A DNA stretch of 64,000 nucleotides, taken from assembly GCA_002428415.1 (NCBI GenBank), contig DIWI01000029.1, forward strand, positions 9,266 to 73,265, read 5' to 3'. Shown here one piece after another: positions 41,269-51,045 of the stretch (positions are counted from its first letter, which is position 1; each line of letters begins with the position of its first letter). The DNA comes from Clostridiaceae bacterium UBA6110 (GTDB lineage Bacteria > Bacillota > Clostridia > Clostridiales > Clostridiaceae). The notes below the pieces were generated by a model. It was not told where the DNA came from, ran no database searches, and was given only the letters and a program-made list of their open reading frames with translations. The translations under genes and the position numbers were made by a program.

Positions 41269-43560
41269 ATGAGGAAAGTGAATGCAACCAGGCTCAAAAG
41301 GGCTCACCTAAAGACTTATTTCATCTCGATAATATCAGTCACTGTAATCTTCTCTTCCATCGGCAGCTTCTTGGTAAGAGGCATCGAGGAATGGGGCTAC
41401 AGCAGCATGAAGAAGGAATTCACAAGCCTGACCAGAGGACATTCATACAGCATCGGGAATGCACTGGAAGCTAAGCGGGTTGTTGATGGCCTTCTGGGAG
41501 AAAGGATAATGATGGCTGCAAAAGCCGTATCTGAAAGCAAAGGGTCGTACACGACTGAAGAGCTTAAGGATATCGCAATAGATATGGGTGTTAGTTCCAT
41601 CATAGTGTATGACGAACGATGCACTGCGAAATATTCTGCAGATGAAGCCTATTTAGGGTTTTCCCCTTCAGAAGGTCATCCTGCAAAGGCATTCTTCGAC
41701 AGCACCCTCATCTCATATGTGGGAGAGATAAGAGAGGATGCTGTAAAGGGTGGCCATATCAAATATGGATATCTGAGACAATCAAAAGGTGGATTCATAC
41801 AGGTAGGAATCAGCGAATCGGAAATCGGTTCAATGATGTCAGGGCTTGACCTTGACAAGCTTCTTCTGGAAATCAAGGGAACCGGCTCCATAAGGTTTGT
41901 GGCATTTGCAGACAGGAATTTCAAGATCATCGGAAGCACTGATGAAAGTATAAAGGGTAAGTATCTTGAAGAAGATGAAAGGCTTGCTTTAACTCAAAAC
42001 CATGTGCTTGGATCTACTGCAGGCACGGACTGGGACCGCATATACAGGGTCATAGTCCCTATATACATCAGAGGCTCAAATGAGGGCTCGCTTATTATCG
42101 GAACTGAGATGAAAGGGACAGATTCGCTCATAGTCCTTATATCAAATCTTGGAATAGTCCTTCTAGGTACTGTTTATGCAGTGCTGCTGTTCATGATCCT
42201 TTCCTCATACAAAAAAGACAAGAGGCTTTGGAAGGTTGCATATACGGATAGTGTAACCGGACTCCCGAACAGCATTTATCTCAAGGAGGATCTTGAAGAT
42301 AAGCTGCAAAGGAGCAGGAACTCAAATCTTGCGGTGCTTATGGTGGACCTTAACGATTTCAAGAACGTCAACATGACCCTTGGGTATGAGACGGGAGACA
42401 GGATGCTCAAGGAAGTTGCAGAAAGGCTGGAAGCTCTGGCTAAGAACGGTCTGACCCTCTACAGGTTTGCTGCAGACAAGTTCGTTTTCATATATGAGGG
42501 ATATAAGACGAGGTATGAGTCAAGGGCAATCGCCATGAGGATTGATGACATTTTCGCAAAGCCCTTCCGGCTCAATGAGTCAATCAAATATATGTCGGTT
42601 CAGGTTGGAATCTCAGACACAGAAGGGGTTCAAAAGTCAGCAGATCAGCTGCTGAAGGAGGCTTCAGTCTCATTGGGGTCTATAAAGGATGTGGAAGATA
42701 GCAGCCTTGCCTTCTTTGAGAGCTATATGGAATATGAACTTGAAAGGGAAGAAGCCATTGAGGAAGAGCTTTCGAAGCTTCTTCAGGGAGAAGGGGATGG
42801 AAGGTTCTATCTCATGTACCAGCCGATGGTATCCATTGAGTCTGATAGGATTACGGGCTTCGAGGCACTTGCAAGGTTTGAGTCAAAGGCCCTTGGTCTG
42901 GTGATGCCAATGGAATTCATCCGGATAGCTGAAAGGAAACAGATCATCTGTCAGCTTGGAGAAGTTATATTCAGGGAAGCCTGTGCTTTTCTGAGGGAGC
43001 TGGAGTCCCTGGGACAAGAAGACATAAAGGTCGCAATAAACGTATCTGGAGTACAGCTCATGAGGGAGTGCTTCGCTGAAGGAGTCCGGGATATCATTGA
43101 AAGATGTGGAACGGAACCCACACTTGTAGAGATAGAGATAACAGAATCGATACTCTTAAATGACTTTGATGAGATCAATGAGAGGCTTGGATGCCTGAGG
43201 AGTCAGGGTATAAGGATACACCTGGATGACTTTGGCACAGGCTACTCGTCACTTCACCGCCTTAGGGAGCTGCAGGTGGATACGTTGAAGATTGACCGCA
43301 GCTTCATCAGCTCGATTAATGACACTGGTGAAGAAGGCAGCATAGTCAGGGACATAATCTCAATGGCTCACAGGATAGGTCTGGCAGCAATAGCTGAAGG
43401 TGTTGAAACAAAGTCCCAGAAGGATTACCTGAAGGTAAACGGATGCGACATCTATCAGGGTTATCTTGTAAGTCAGCCTCTGGAGAAGGATAAGGCCATA
43501 GAACTTCTTATACTTAGAAATTCAAACAGGGAAGAAACAGATGAAAATCAGCCAGCATAA
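41269..43560 (+). CDS. Membrane c-di-GMP phosphodiesterase (degenerate GGDEF + EAL), second copy
   Basis: A 763-residue relative of the protein at 36123. Helix near 20-40, extracytoplasmic sensor (about 45-280), second helix (about 290-315), degenerate GGDEF (reads AADKF), then an EAL domain with GFEALAR, NVSGVQL, EITES, DDFGTGYSS, LKIDR, IAEGVET and YQGYLVSQPL. Predicted to be an active phosphodiesterase. ATG 41269 follows GGAGG at close spacing; GTG 41278 is an alternative. It ends 26 bp before pilT, linking c-di-GMP breakdown to pilus retraction. Confidence 0.88.
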   Translation: MRKVNATRLKRAHLKTYFISIISVTVIFSSIGSFLVRGIEEWGYSSMKKEFTSLTRGHSYSIGNALEAKRVVDGLLGERIMMAAKAVSESKGSYTTEELKDIAIDMGVSSIIVYDERCTAKYSADEAYLGFSPSEGHPAKAFFDSTLISYVGEIREDAVKGGHIKYGYLRQSKGGFIQVGISESEIGSMMSGLDLDKLLLEIKGTGSIRFVAFADRNFKIIGSTDESIKGKYLEEDERLALTQNHVLGSTAGTDWDRIYRVIVPIYIRGSNEGSLIIGTEMKGTDSLIVLISNLGIVLLGTVYAVLLFMILSSYKKDKRLWKVAYTDSVTGLPNSIYLKEDLEDKLQRSRNSNLAVLMVDLNDFKNVNMTLGYETGDRMLKEVAERLEALAKNGLTLYRFAADKFVFIYEGYKTRYESRAIAMRIDDIFAKPFRLNESIKYMSVQVGISDTEGVQKSADQLLKEASVSLGSIKDVEDSSLAFFESYMEYELEREEAIEEELSKLLQGEGDGRFYLMYQPMVSIESDRITGFEALARFESKALGLVMPMEFIRIAERKQIICQLGEVIFREACAFLRELESLGQEDIKVAINVSGVQLMRECFAEGVRDIIERCGTEPTLVEIEITESILLNDFDEINERLGCLRSQGIRIHLDDFGTGYSSLHRLRELQVDTLKIDRSFISSINDTGEEGSIVRDIISMAHRIGLAAIAEGVETKSQKDYLKVNGCDIYQGYLVSQPLEKDKAIELLILRNSNREETDENQPA

Positions 43561-43586
43561 AAACATAAGGTGAAGGGGATAAGAAT

Positions 43587-44660
43587 ATGGACATTGATAC
43601 GCTGCTTAGAAAAGCCGTGCAGATGGGAGCCTCGGACATACACCTGGCACCTGGTGCAAAACCTATGGCGAGGATCAACGGTTCACTCAGGGAACTTGAG
43701 GAAACTCACGTACTTAAGGAAGACATTGAAAAGACCATGGAACGAGTAGTACCGAGAGAAGACAGAGGAATTATAGCTGACAAAGGTGAGCTTGACTATT
43801 CATACCCAAGCATGTACGGACGCTGCAGGGTGAACTTCTTCAAGGAAAGAAGAGGTCTGTCTGCCGCGTTTCGGATAATCGGATGTGAAATACCAAGCAT
43901 TGAAAAGCTCGGGCTTCCACCTGTTGCTGATATCTTCTGCGGACTTAAGAAGGGGCTTGTTCTTGTTACAGGCCCTACAGGAAGCGGAAAATCAACTACG
44001 CTTGCATCCATGATAGACAGGATAAACGCAACCAGGGAAGGTCATATCATTACCCTTGAGGATCCTGTGGAGTTTATCCACAAGCACAAGAAGTGTGTAA
44101 TCAGCCAGAGGGAGATATCCAAGGACTCTGTTGGATTTCCATCTGCTCTGAGGGCTGCACTCCGCCAGGACCCTGATGTCATACTGGTGGGTGAGATGCG
44201 GGACCTTGAAACAATTAGCACAGCTATAACAGCAGCAGAAACAGGGCATCTGGTGCTCTCGACTCTTCATACATCTGGCGCAGCAAAGACAGTTGACAGG
44301 ATAATCGACGTGTTCCCACCTCATCAGCAGGCTCAGGTGAGGCTTCAGCTCTCCATGGTGCTTGAGGGGATAATATCGCAGCAGCTTCTTCCGAAATCCG
44401 ATGAATCAGGTAGGGAGGCGGCCTTCGAGGTCATGACAGGAACTCCGGCCATAAGGAACCTGATCCGTGAAGGCAAGACCCACATGCTTCAGAACCAGAT
44501 CCAGACAGGCTCGGGAGCTGGAATGAAGACAATGGATGGAGCCATACTGAAGCTTTTCGAGAACAGGAAGATCACCAGGGAAACCGCACTCGCCTTTGCG
44601 CATGACAGGGAAGCGGTCCTGAAGGAAATGACAATGAACATACGTCTGGTCACAGGCTAA
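43587..44660 (+). CDS. pilT: Type IV pilus retraction ATPase PilT
   Basis: Hexameric ATPase of 357 residues that depolymerises the pilus. Walker A GPTGSGKST (about 130-138), Asp box ITLEDPVEF, Walker B ILVGEMRD, His box TGHLVLSTLHTSGAAKTVDRIIDVFP: all characteristic of PilT rather than PilB, including the lack of zinc cysteines. N-terminal ASDIHLAPG motif. SD AAGGGG. It follows the EAL gene and precedes pilD. Confidence 0.93.
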   Translation: MDIDTLLRKAVQMGASDIHLAPGAKPMARINGSLRELEETHVLKEDIEKTMERVVPREDRGIIADKGELDYSYPSMYGRCRVNFFKERRGLSAAFRIIGCEIPSIEKLGLPPVADIFCGLKKGLVLVTGPTGSGKSTTLASMIDRINATREGHIITLEDPVEFIHKHKKCVISQREISKDSVGFPSALRAALRQDPDVILVGEMRDLETISTAITAAETGHLVLSTLHTSGAAKTVDRIIDVFPPHQQAQVRLQLSMVLEGIISQQLLPKSDESGREAAFEVMTGTPAIRNLIREGKTHMLQNQIQTGSGAGMKTMDGAILKLFENRKITRETALAFAHDREAVLKEMTMNIRLVTG

Positions 44661-44680
44661 TAAACAGATCGGAGAACAGC

Positions 44681-45427
44681 ATGGTTTTACTTTTTCTTAC
44701 ATATGGCCTGATTATCGGTTCGTTCCTTAACGTACTTATATTCAGGCTTCCACTCGGCGAGAACATAGCCTTCCCTCCAAGCAGATGTAACGATTGCGGT
44801 AACAGGCTGAAGCCTATTCATATGATACCGGTGGCAAGCTACATGTATTTAAAAGGCAAATGCGGATACTGCGGAAAGAGGATCTCTCCGCAGTATCCTA
44901 TTGTCGAGCTCACAAATGGGATACTTTACGCACTTCTATATCTGAGATTCGGCTTGAGCCCGGAGTCGGTGATATTTGCGATAGCGTCATCGCTCTTCAT
45001 AGTCATAGGGATATTGGATTTCAGGTACCAGGACATCTTCAATGTCACAATATGGTTCGGCATGATCATCTCGGGAATTTTTCTCACCTTTGTACAACTC
45101 TCAAGCGGCAATGCAATAGAATACATGCTTGCGGGAGCGGCAGGCTTTGGTCTCATGGCTCTGGTGATCCTCATCACAAGGGGCGGTATGGGCTGGGGTG
45201 ATGCATGGCTTCTTCTTATCATCGGGATGCTTCTTGGCCCGAGTCTGACAGCCTTTGCATTTTTCATTGCAAGCATTGCCGGTGGAATAGTCGGTACATA
45301 CCTCCTGACAGCGAGAAAAATGGGTCGTAGGGATTCCGTTCCATTCGGACCGTTCCTTATAATTGGCTTCTATGGCGCATTGCTGATAGGTCAGGAGGCG
45401 GTAAGGGCCTATCTGTCTGCATTTTGA
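44681..45427 (+). CDS. pilD: Prepilin peptidase / N-methyltransferase PilD
   Basis: A 248-residue membrane protease that cleaves and methylates prepilins. N-terminal GSFLNVLIFRLP, two zinc-type CxxC pairs (CNDCGNRLK and CGYCGKRIS), and aspartates in the two conserved regions (GILDFRYQDI and GMGWGDAWLL). About seven to eight helices. SD CGGAGA. The only peptidase gene seen for the pilins encoded downstream. Confidence 0.92.
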   Translation: MVLLFLTYGLIIGSFLNVLIFRLPLGENIAFPPSRCNDCGNRLKPIHMIPVASYMYLKGKCGYCGKRISPQYPIVELTNGILYALLYLRFGLSPESVIFAIASSLFIVIGILDFRYQDIFNVTIWFGMIISGIFLTFVQLSSGNAIEYMLAGAAGFGLMALVILITRGGMGWGDAWLLLIIGMLLGPSLTAFAFFIASIAGGIVGTYLLTARKMGRRDSVPFGPFLIIGFYGALLIGQEAVRAYLSAF

Positions 45428-45843
45428 GATACAATATTTCGACACATATTCTGTCAAAAAGACAGATTTTCTAAAACCTAATGTTTATTTCAAGAATCAA
45501 GACAACTGAATAAATTTTAAGACGCATTCGGTCAAATGTTAGATTCATTTTTGACGTTATTTTAAATATATAATTAATTAATTTAACCATAGGTAAAATA
45601 TCGATTTTTACTATTTGTTGTAAAAGTCTGAAAGTAATGCTATATTTTTACCATTGATATTCTGTATTGATTAATATTGATTATTTACTGATAACAATTG
45701 TTTGAATATAAAATACTTTACCATAAGCATTTTATTAGAACTTTTGCAGTAGATACAAGTTAATCGGTCAGATGAAATTATCTTTTTTATTAAAGTTTTA
45801 TTGCCGACACAATCATCTTACAGAATTGAAAGGGGTTTCTATC
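45428..45843. other. AT-rich region upstream of the pilin gene
   Basis: 416 bp, very AT-rich, with a weak terminator-like stem TCTGTC-N5-GACAGA (45450-45466) after pilD and a run of similar AT motifs (ATTTTTAC, TTGATATT, ATTGATTATT). No consensus -35/-10, sigma-54 site or riboswitch was found. It probably carries the main pilin promoter. Confidence 0.45.
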
Positions 45844-46284
45844 ATGAAGAAGACAATGAAAAGACAGAAGGGATTTACACTCGTTGAACTGCTGATCGTA
45901 ACAGCCATCATCGCCGTACTTGCTACAATCGTTACTCCAGCAGCTCTCAGTGCAATTGAAAAGAGCAAGGCTACAGCAGCACTTGCAGACATAAGGGCAT
46001 ACCAGACCGCAACTCTCACTTACTATGTAAGCGAAGGTGAATATCCTGATGAGGCAGCTCTAAAAGCAGAAATGAGCAAGCTCGGTGTAAAGGGTGAGAA
46101 TCCATGGGGCGGAACTTATGCATTCGTAAGTGATTCAACTACTAATCTCAATACTTTGACAGTAAGCGGAGTATCAGAAAAGGGCCTGACTAAGCTTGGA
46201 GAGCTTCTAGGTAAAACTGGAGCAACAGACGAATTTTCAGTGACTTTCGATGATTTTGAAGTTGAAGTAGTTCCAGCATCATAG
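45844..46284 (+). CDS. pilA: Major type IV prepilin PilA
   Basis: A 146-residue prepilin. Basic leader MKKTMKRQKG, cleavage after Gly, then FTLVELLIVTAIIAVLATIV with the conserved Glu at +5. The C-terminal globular domain has no disulfide-forming cysteines. ATG 45844 follows AAAGGGG; an upstream in-frame extension would put unrelated residues before the leader. A strong hairpin follows, as often seen after a major pilin gene that must be expressed far above its neighbours. Confidence 0.92.
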   Translation: MKKTMKRQKGFTLVELLIVTAIIAVLATIVTPAALSAIEKSKATAALADIRAYQTATLTYYVSEGEYPDEAALKAEMSKLGVKGENPWGGTYAFVSDSTTNLNTLTVSGVSEKGLTKLGELLGKTGATDEFSVTFDDFEVEVVPAS

Positions 46285-46309
46285 GCTGAATACATAACCA
46301 CGTGGTTTG

Positions 46310-46353
46310 AAGACCACTTCGTAAGTGAGACCACTTTCGAAGTGGTCTTTCTT
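46310..46353 (+). terminator. Terminator/attenuator with alternative stems after pilA
   Basis: The right arm (46338-46349) can pair with 46310-46321 (12 bp, arm AAGACCACTTCG) or, as a tight hairpin, with 46328-46336 (9 bp, 3-nt loop). T-rich tract TTTCTT follows. Partial termination would keep pilin expression above the downstream genes. Confidence 0.75.
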
Positions 46354-46376
46354 GGATATCGGAAGGAAGGTGTGAA

Positions 46377-46769
46377 ATGAAGGTCAAGGGTTACAGCATT
46401 ATAGAGACGCTTGCGGCGCTGGCGATTGCCACTATGCTTGTCCTTGGGTTCCATAACCTCTCCGGTTCATTGACTAAGGCAAGGAATAGCAATAAGCTGG
46501 CACAGCAGGCGCTGATCCTTGCCGGAAACAAGATGGAAGAGCTTCTTGCCAATCCCGGGTCTCTCGCTGTGACACCTACTGGCGACTTTGTAACAGACCC
46601 GATTTCAACTCCTGGATTTACAGTCGGCTACATGATAAGAAGCGGAAGCGCAGATGCGGTAGTTTCAGGTACTGATGAGCTTGCACGAATTTATACGGTG
46701 GAGGTCAGGGTGAGCTATGGGACTGGTGAAGAAAAGCTAAGCACCAGATTTTATATTTTCCGGGAATAG
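46377..46769 (+). CDS. Minor prepilin (PilV-like)
   Basis: A 130-residue prepilin-like protein: short leader MKVKG, cleavage before YSIIETLAALAIATMLVLGF with Glu at +5. The remainder is a short globular domain with ARNSNKLAQQALILAGNKMEE, typical of PilV/PilI-like minor pilins whose helix continues after the membrane part. SD GAAGG. It starts the minor-pilin set that primes pilus assembly. Confidence 0.85.
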   Translation: MKVKGYSIIETLAALAIATMLVLGFHNLSGSLTKARNSNKLAQQALILAGNKMEELLANPGSLAVTPTGDFVTDPISTPGFTVGYMIRSGSADAVVSGTDELARIYTVEVRVSYGTGEEKLSTRFYIFRE

Positions 46770-46781
46770 GAGGGATGTACA

Positions 46782-47237
46782 TTGGAAAAAAGAGTTCCAG
46801 GTAAACAGAAGGGATATGCCCTTCTTGTTGTCATCCTTTCAATGTTCATGGTTACTACCCTTGGCGCCGCAATGTTCACAAGGGTTTACACAGACCTGAG
46901 GTCGAGGGAAGGACAGGAGGAGAGGCTCAGGCTGTCCTATGCTGCCCAGGCAGGGATAGAGGAAAGCCTCTTCAGGATACACGAGGCCATTGCTGAGGGG
47001 AGAGCTTACCCTGCTTCGGCTACTTCGGATCCTTCGGCTTTAGGGTTGGAAGATGCAAGCATTAATTCAACTATCTCCAGGACAGGCGATATATACACTA
47101 TTAATTGTACTGCGCAAGATTTGACTGGCGGCAAGTCATTCAGGATCATTGCGGAAGTGATATTCAGAGAAGATGCTGCTTCAAGGGTCACTGATTTTGA
47201 GGTGCTCTCCTACGAAAGGAGCTTCAATGGGAACTAG
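46782..47237 (+). CDS. Minor pilus protein (PilX-like)
   Basis: A 151-residue protein with a PilX-type N-terminus: basic KRVPGKQKG, then YALLVVILSMFMVTTLGAAM and a long helix with AAQAGIEESLFRIHEA. It lacks the Glu at +5 typical of classical prepilins, as PilX/GspK-type proteins do. TTG 46782 has GGAGGG upstream; a nearby ATG at 46775 is out of frame. Its end overlaps the next prepilin gene by 11 nt. Confidence 0.8.
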   Translation: MEKRVPGKQKGYALLVVILSMFMVTTLGAAMFTRVYTDLRSREGQEERLRLSYAAQAGIEESLFRIHEAIAEGRAYPASATSDPSALGLEDASINSTISRTGDIYTINCTAQDLTGGKSFRIIAEVIFREDAASRVTDFEVLSYERSFNGN

Positions 47238-48150
47238 AAGGAAAGGCTTTACTTTAGTTGAAGTCCTTATCGCCATGTCTGTAGGAACCATAGTAATCGG
47301 CATAGCATATACCTTAATGATGATGTCGGGAATCGAAGCTAAAAGGACTGATTCTGATGTAGCGCTAAGGCAGGAAATAAGGTTCCTGCAGGAGTCACTT
47401 TATCATGACCTCCAGTATCAGGACATATCTGGACTTGCTGAGGATAATGGTACCTATTCTGTAAGCCTTGCAGGAGGAGGTTCAATTGCCTATGCGTTCA
47501 GTTCCTCCTCAAAATCCCTGGTAAGGACGGGTGCCGACGGGTCGGTGCAGACTTTCCTGAAAGGTGACCTTGATGCATTCACTATGGAAGAGGTTACTGG
47601 GGATGAACTGGAAAGCTTCGAGATTTCCTTCACTGCATCCGGCAGGGATTATTCCCTTGATGTGGCTGGCAGGATGAGGGCCGGATCCAGAGGTTTCGGA
47701 TATGTGGTGCCTCCAGAGGTTATATCAAATCCAAATTATCTGCTTTATATTGACTTTGAAAAAGGTAAGCTTGTGAGACTTAAGGATGTCAATGGAGTTA
47801 TGATTGAAGCTCCTGAGATCCTGGAGGTGCTCCCTGACAAGATTGAGATAGTCCAGACCTCAGTCAATTCAAAGGTAAACGTGAACCTTTACCAGGGAAC
47901 AGTACTCCTTAATACCTATGTCTATAACGAAGGTCTCGCCCAGTTCAACGGCAAGGGCTCGGCTTCAAATGGTCCGATGCTCTTCGTTGAAGGAATGGTA
48001 CGTGATACGCTTCTAGATTTAAGTGTTGTCAACAATCGCAGCCTTAGCGGTGCAAATGCGGCGTTGTCCATAGAATACAGATACTCTGGCGAAATGGCTT
48101 CCTCAATACAGGAGCTCAAGTTCAATAATTCATCCTATGATATACGTTGA
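47227..48150 (+). CDS. Minor prepilin (PilW-like)
   Basis: A 307-residue prepilin: leader MGTRRKG, then FTLVEVLIAMSVGTIVIGIAY with Glu at +5, followed by a large mostly beta domain. ATG 47227 is supported by AAAGGAG at 47215-47222, within the preceding gene; a longer in-frame reading has no such site. Size and position match PilW/PilJ-like minor pilins that cap the fibre. Next gene is pilB. Confidence 0.85.
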   Translation: MGTRRKGFTLVEVLIAMSVGTIVIGIAYTLMMMSGIEAKRTDSDVALRQEIRFLQESLYHDLQYQDISGLAEDNGTYSVSLAGGGSIAYAFSSSSKSLVRTGADGSVQTFLKGDLDAFTMEEVTGDELESFEISFTASGRDYSLDVAGRMRAGSRGFGYVVPPEVISNPNYLLYIDFEKGKLVRLKDVNGVMIEAPEILEVLPDKIEIVQTSVNSKVNVNLYQGTVLLNTYVYNEGLAQFNGKGSASNGPMLFVEGMVRDTLLDLSVVNNRSLSGANAALSIEYRYSGEMASSIQELKFNNSSYDIR

Positions 48151-48165
48151 AGGCAGGGGAAGATA

Positions 48166-49827
48166 ATGGAGTCTAAAAAGAGACTTGGGGAAATATTGGT
48201 TTCAGAAGGGCTTGTCACAGATAGTGACATCGAGTCTGCACTTAAGCTGCAAAAGAATAGCGGCAAGCGGCTCGGGGACATCCTGGTCGGGCAGGGACTT
48301 GTCACATATGATGAGATGCTTCATGCAGTAAAGAACCAGCTGAACGTTCCCCTGGTAGACCCTGATGAGTTCCATATAAGGCAGGAGACTTTAGGTCTCA
48401 TGCCTGAACGGCTTGCAAGGAAATATGAGGCGATACCTCTTAGGGTGGATAACGGGCAGCTTACGGTAGCCATGAGCGATCCTTCAAATTATTTTGCCAT
48501 CGAGGATATCAGGATGGCCACAGGCTATATAGTTAAACCGGCAATCTCGGCAAGGGATAAAGTGCTTGACAGCATAGAGAAGCACTACGGGAAGGAAAAG
48601 GCCAAAAACGCTGCTGAGAGCTTCAGAAGAGCTTCCATTACAAGGAATCCATTGTCTAAGAGCAGCGAAAGCACTACTCCTGACGCACCTGTGGTCAGGT
48701 TCATTGACACAGTGCTTGACAATGCTGTCATGAACAAGGCTTCTGACATACATATAGAGCCGGGTGAGAAGGAGCTTAGGGTAAGATACAGGATAGACGG
48801 CTTCCTTGAAGAGATGCTGAGGACCGACATGGGTATCCTTGACCCTGTAGTAAGCAGGATAAAGATCATGGCCAATCTCAATATTTCTGAGAAAAGGGTG
48901 CCACAGGATGGCCGGTTCCTTTACAGGAGCGGTTCAACGTCGATTGACATGAGAGTATCCATCGTGCCCGGTATATACGGTGAGAAGATGGTAATCAGGC
49001 TTCTCGGACGGGATGACTCATTGCTTGATTTGAATTCACTGGGATTCACTGAAAGTGAGAAGGAATCCATTGGCAGGATGATAAGGAGACCTTATGGAAT
49101 GATACTCATCTGCGGACCTACAGGAAGCGGAAAGACAACCACACTTTACTCCTTTATCAAGGAGGTCAACGACTCCCGCAAAAACATAGTGACCATAGAG
49201 GATCCGGTTGAGTACAACCTTCCCGGAATAAACCAGATGCAGGTAAACAACAGGGTTGGGTTTACATTCGCCACAGGACTCAGGAGCATACTCAGGCAGG
49301 ATCCGGATATCGTACTTGTCGGCGAGGTAAGGGATTCAGAAACCGCTGAGATTTCTGTGAGAGCTGCCCTTACCGGACATCTCATCTTCTCGACGATCCA
49401 TACGAATAGTGCCGCTTCCACCATAACAAGGCTCCGTGACATGGAAATCGAGGAATTCCTCCTGAGCTCCACGATTGCAGGGGTTATTTCACAAAGGCTT
49501 GTAAGGAAGGTATGTCCACTATGCTCCAGAAAAACTCCAGCCACAGATTCAGAGAAGAAGTTGCTTTCATTGAAGGAAGATGTTCTTCTGTCTAGGGCTG
49601 AGGGATGCCCATCATGCGGGATGAAGGGGTATAAAGGACGTGAAGCGGTATTCGAGGTCATGGAAGCTGATGAAGGCATAAGAAACCTTATAGCTGGTGG
49701 GGCTTCGGACATGGAAATCGAGAGGCTGGCTATATCACGAGGTATGAGGACATTGCGTGAGTCATGCATCGCAAAGGTCATTGAGGGTACCACCACAATT
49801 GAGGAACTTATCCGTACTACATATTAA
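48166..49827 (+). CDS. pilB: Type IV pilus assembly ATPase PilB
   Basis: A 553-residue extension ATPase. N-terminal MshEN-type domain (about 1-140; RLGEILVSEGLVTDSDIESAL, repeated as RLGDILVGQGLVTYDEML), which in other PilB/MshE proteins binds c-di-GMP. Walker A GPTGSGKTT, Asp box TIEDPVEY, Walker B VLVGEVRD, His box GHLIFSTIHTN and the zinc cysteines CPLC...CPSC near 450-485. The N-domain fits with the c-di-GMP enzymes upstream. SD AGGGGAAG. Confidence 0.92.
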   Translation: MESKKRLGEILVSEGLVTDSDIESALKLQKNSGKRLGDILVGQGLVTYDEMLHAVKNQLNVPLVDPDEFHIRQETLGLMPERLARKYEAIPLRVDNGQLTVAMSDPSNYFAIEDIRMATGYIVKPAISARDKVLDSIEKHYGKEKAKNAAESFRRASITRNPLSKSSESTTPDAPVVRFIDTVLDNAVMNKASDIHIEPGEKELRVRYRIDGFLEEMLRTDMGILDPVVSRIKIMANLNISEKRVPQDGRFLYRSGSTSIDMRVSIVPGIYGEKMVIRLLGRDDSLLDLNSLGFTESEKESIGRMIRRPYGMILICGPTGSGKTTTLYSFIKEVNDSRKNIVTIEDPVEYNLPGINQMQVNNRVGFTFATGLRSILRQDPDIVLVGEVRDSETAEISVRAALTGHLIFSTIHTNSAASTITRLRDMEIEEFLLSSTIAGVISQRLVRKVCPLCSRKTPATDSEKKLLSLKEDVLLSRAEGCPSCGMKGYKGREAVFEVMEADEGIRNLIAGGASDMEIERLAISRGMRTLRESCIAKVIEGTTTIEELIRTTY

Positions 49828-49838
49828 GGTGTGAGATT

Positions 49839-51032
49839 ATGCCAAGTTACAGATACAAAGGCTGGAATGGAAAAAGGAATATGGTTTCAGGCACTCTTGA
49901 AGCACCTGACTCATCGGCAGCATTTGAGAAGCTCAGGGAAGACATGATAACTCCTGTGAGGCTTGAAGAAAAGAAGGCGATGAGGCTGTTATCCGGAAGA
50001 AAGAAGATTCGTGAGCAGGAGGCTGCGGATTTCTGCGGCCATATGGCCCTGATGCTTCAGTCAGGGGTCAACGTCGTGCTGAGTCTCGAGATACTTGAAG
50101 AGCAGACTAAGATTCCTGAAAGGAAGAAGGTATATTCAAGGCTCCTTGAGCAGGTCAGGCGAGGAGAAGCCATATCATCCTCGATGGAGGACACGGGAGA
50201 ATTTCCAGAACTCCTAGTTGACATGGTCAGGATAGGTGAATCTACTGGTGACCTGGACGGCATATTTTCCAATATGGAAGAGTTCTACCAGAAGGATGTA
50301 GCAGTCAGAAGCAAGGTCAGGGCAGCATCTGTGTATCCGAAGATACTGATTTTCGCTACTTTCGCGACACTCCTGTTTTTCATGTACTTCATAATACCCG
50401 CTTTCAGGGACCTTTTCGAATCAATGGAGAACCTTCCTCTGCCTACAAGGATACTTCTTAACCTTGCTGGCTTCTTCGGAAACAAATGGCCAGCCTTACT
50501 GGTTATCGTTTCAGCACTCATACTTGCCTCGTACATGATGAAGGATAACAGCAGCGTGCGTGAAATAAGGGACTATCTGTCGCTAAGGGTTCCTCTCATG
50601 GGAGAATTCAGGCGGCAGGTGATAATATCGAGGGTTTCAAGAAGCCTCGGTGTGTTTCTGAGGTCAGGAATTCCAGTTTTTTCAGCACTTAATTTAAGCA
50701 AAGATATCATCAGGAACAGATATGTGGAGGCAGGATTTGAAAAGGCGACAGGGAGGATAATGTCAGGGACTTCAATGTCTGAGGCATTCGAGGCAGAGGG
50801 TCTTTTCGAACCTATGGTTTACAGCCTTATGAGGGTAGGCCAGGAAACCGGCAAGCTTGATGAGATGTTGTACAAGATATCTGCCGCTTACGACAGGAAG
50901 GTGGAGCAGTCTCTGGCAAGGCTCACTGCAAGGATCGAGCCGCTACTTATCCTCATAATCGGAGGGATAGTCGGCTTCATCATAATTGCCATTGCCGTAC
51001 CTATACTTACAATTTCCCAGAATATCGGATAA
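49839..51032 (+). CDS. pilC: Type IV pilus platform protein PilC
   Basis: A 397-residue inner-membrane platform protein with two GspF domains (about 60-185 and 265-390), three membrane helices (about 165-190, 215-235 and 365-390) and the LLxSG-type motifs (MLQSGVNVVLSLEIL and FLRSGIPVFSALNLSKDI). It couples PilB and PilT to the pilus base. SD AAGGTG. Twelve bp after pilB. Confidence 0.93.
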   Translation: MPSYRYKGWNGKRNMVSGTLEAPDSSAAFEKLREDMITPVRLEEKKAMRLLSGRKKIREQEAADFCGHMALMLQSGVNVVLSLEILEEQTKIPERKKVYSRLLEQVRRGEAISSSMEDTGEFPELLVDMVRIGESTGDLDGIFSNMEEFYQKDVAVRSKVRAASVYPKILIFATFATLLFFMYFIIPAFRDLFESMENLPLPTRILLNLAGFFGNKWPALLVIVSALILASYMMKDNSSVREIRDYLSLRVPLMGEFRRQVIISRVSRSLGVFLRSGIPVFSALNLSKDIIRNRYVEAGFEKATGRIMSGTSMSEAFEAEGLFEPMVYSLMRVGQETGKLDEMLYKISAAYDRKVEQSLARLTARIEPLLILIIGGIVGFIIIAIAVPILTISQNIG

Positions 51033-51045
51033 AGGAGGGAACGAC

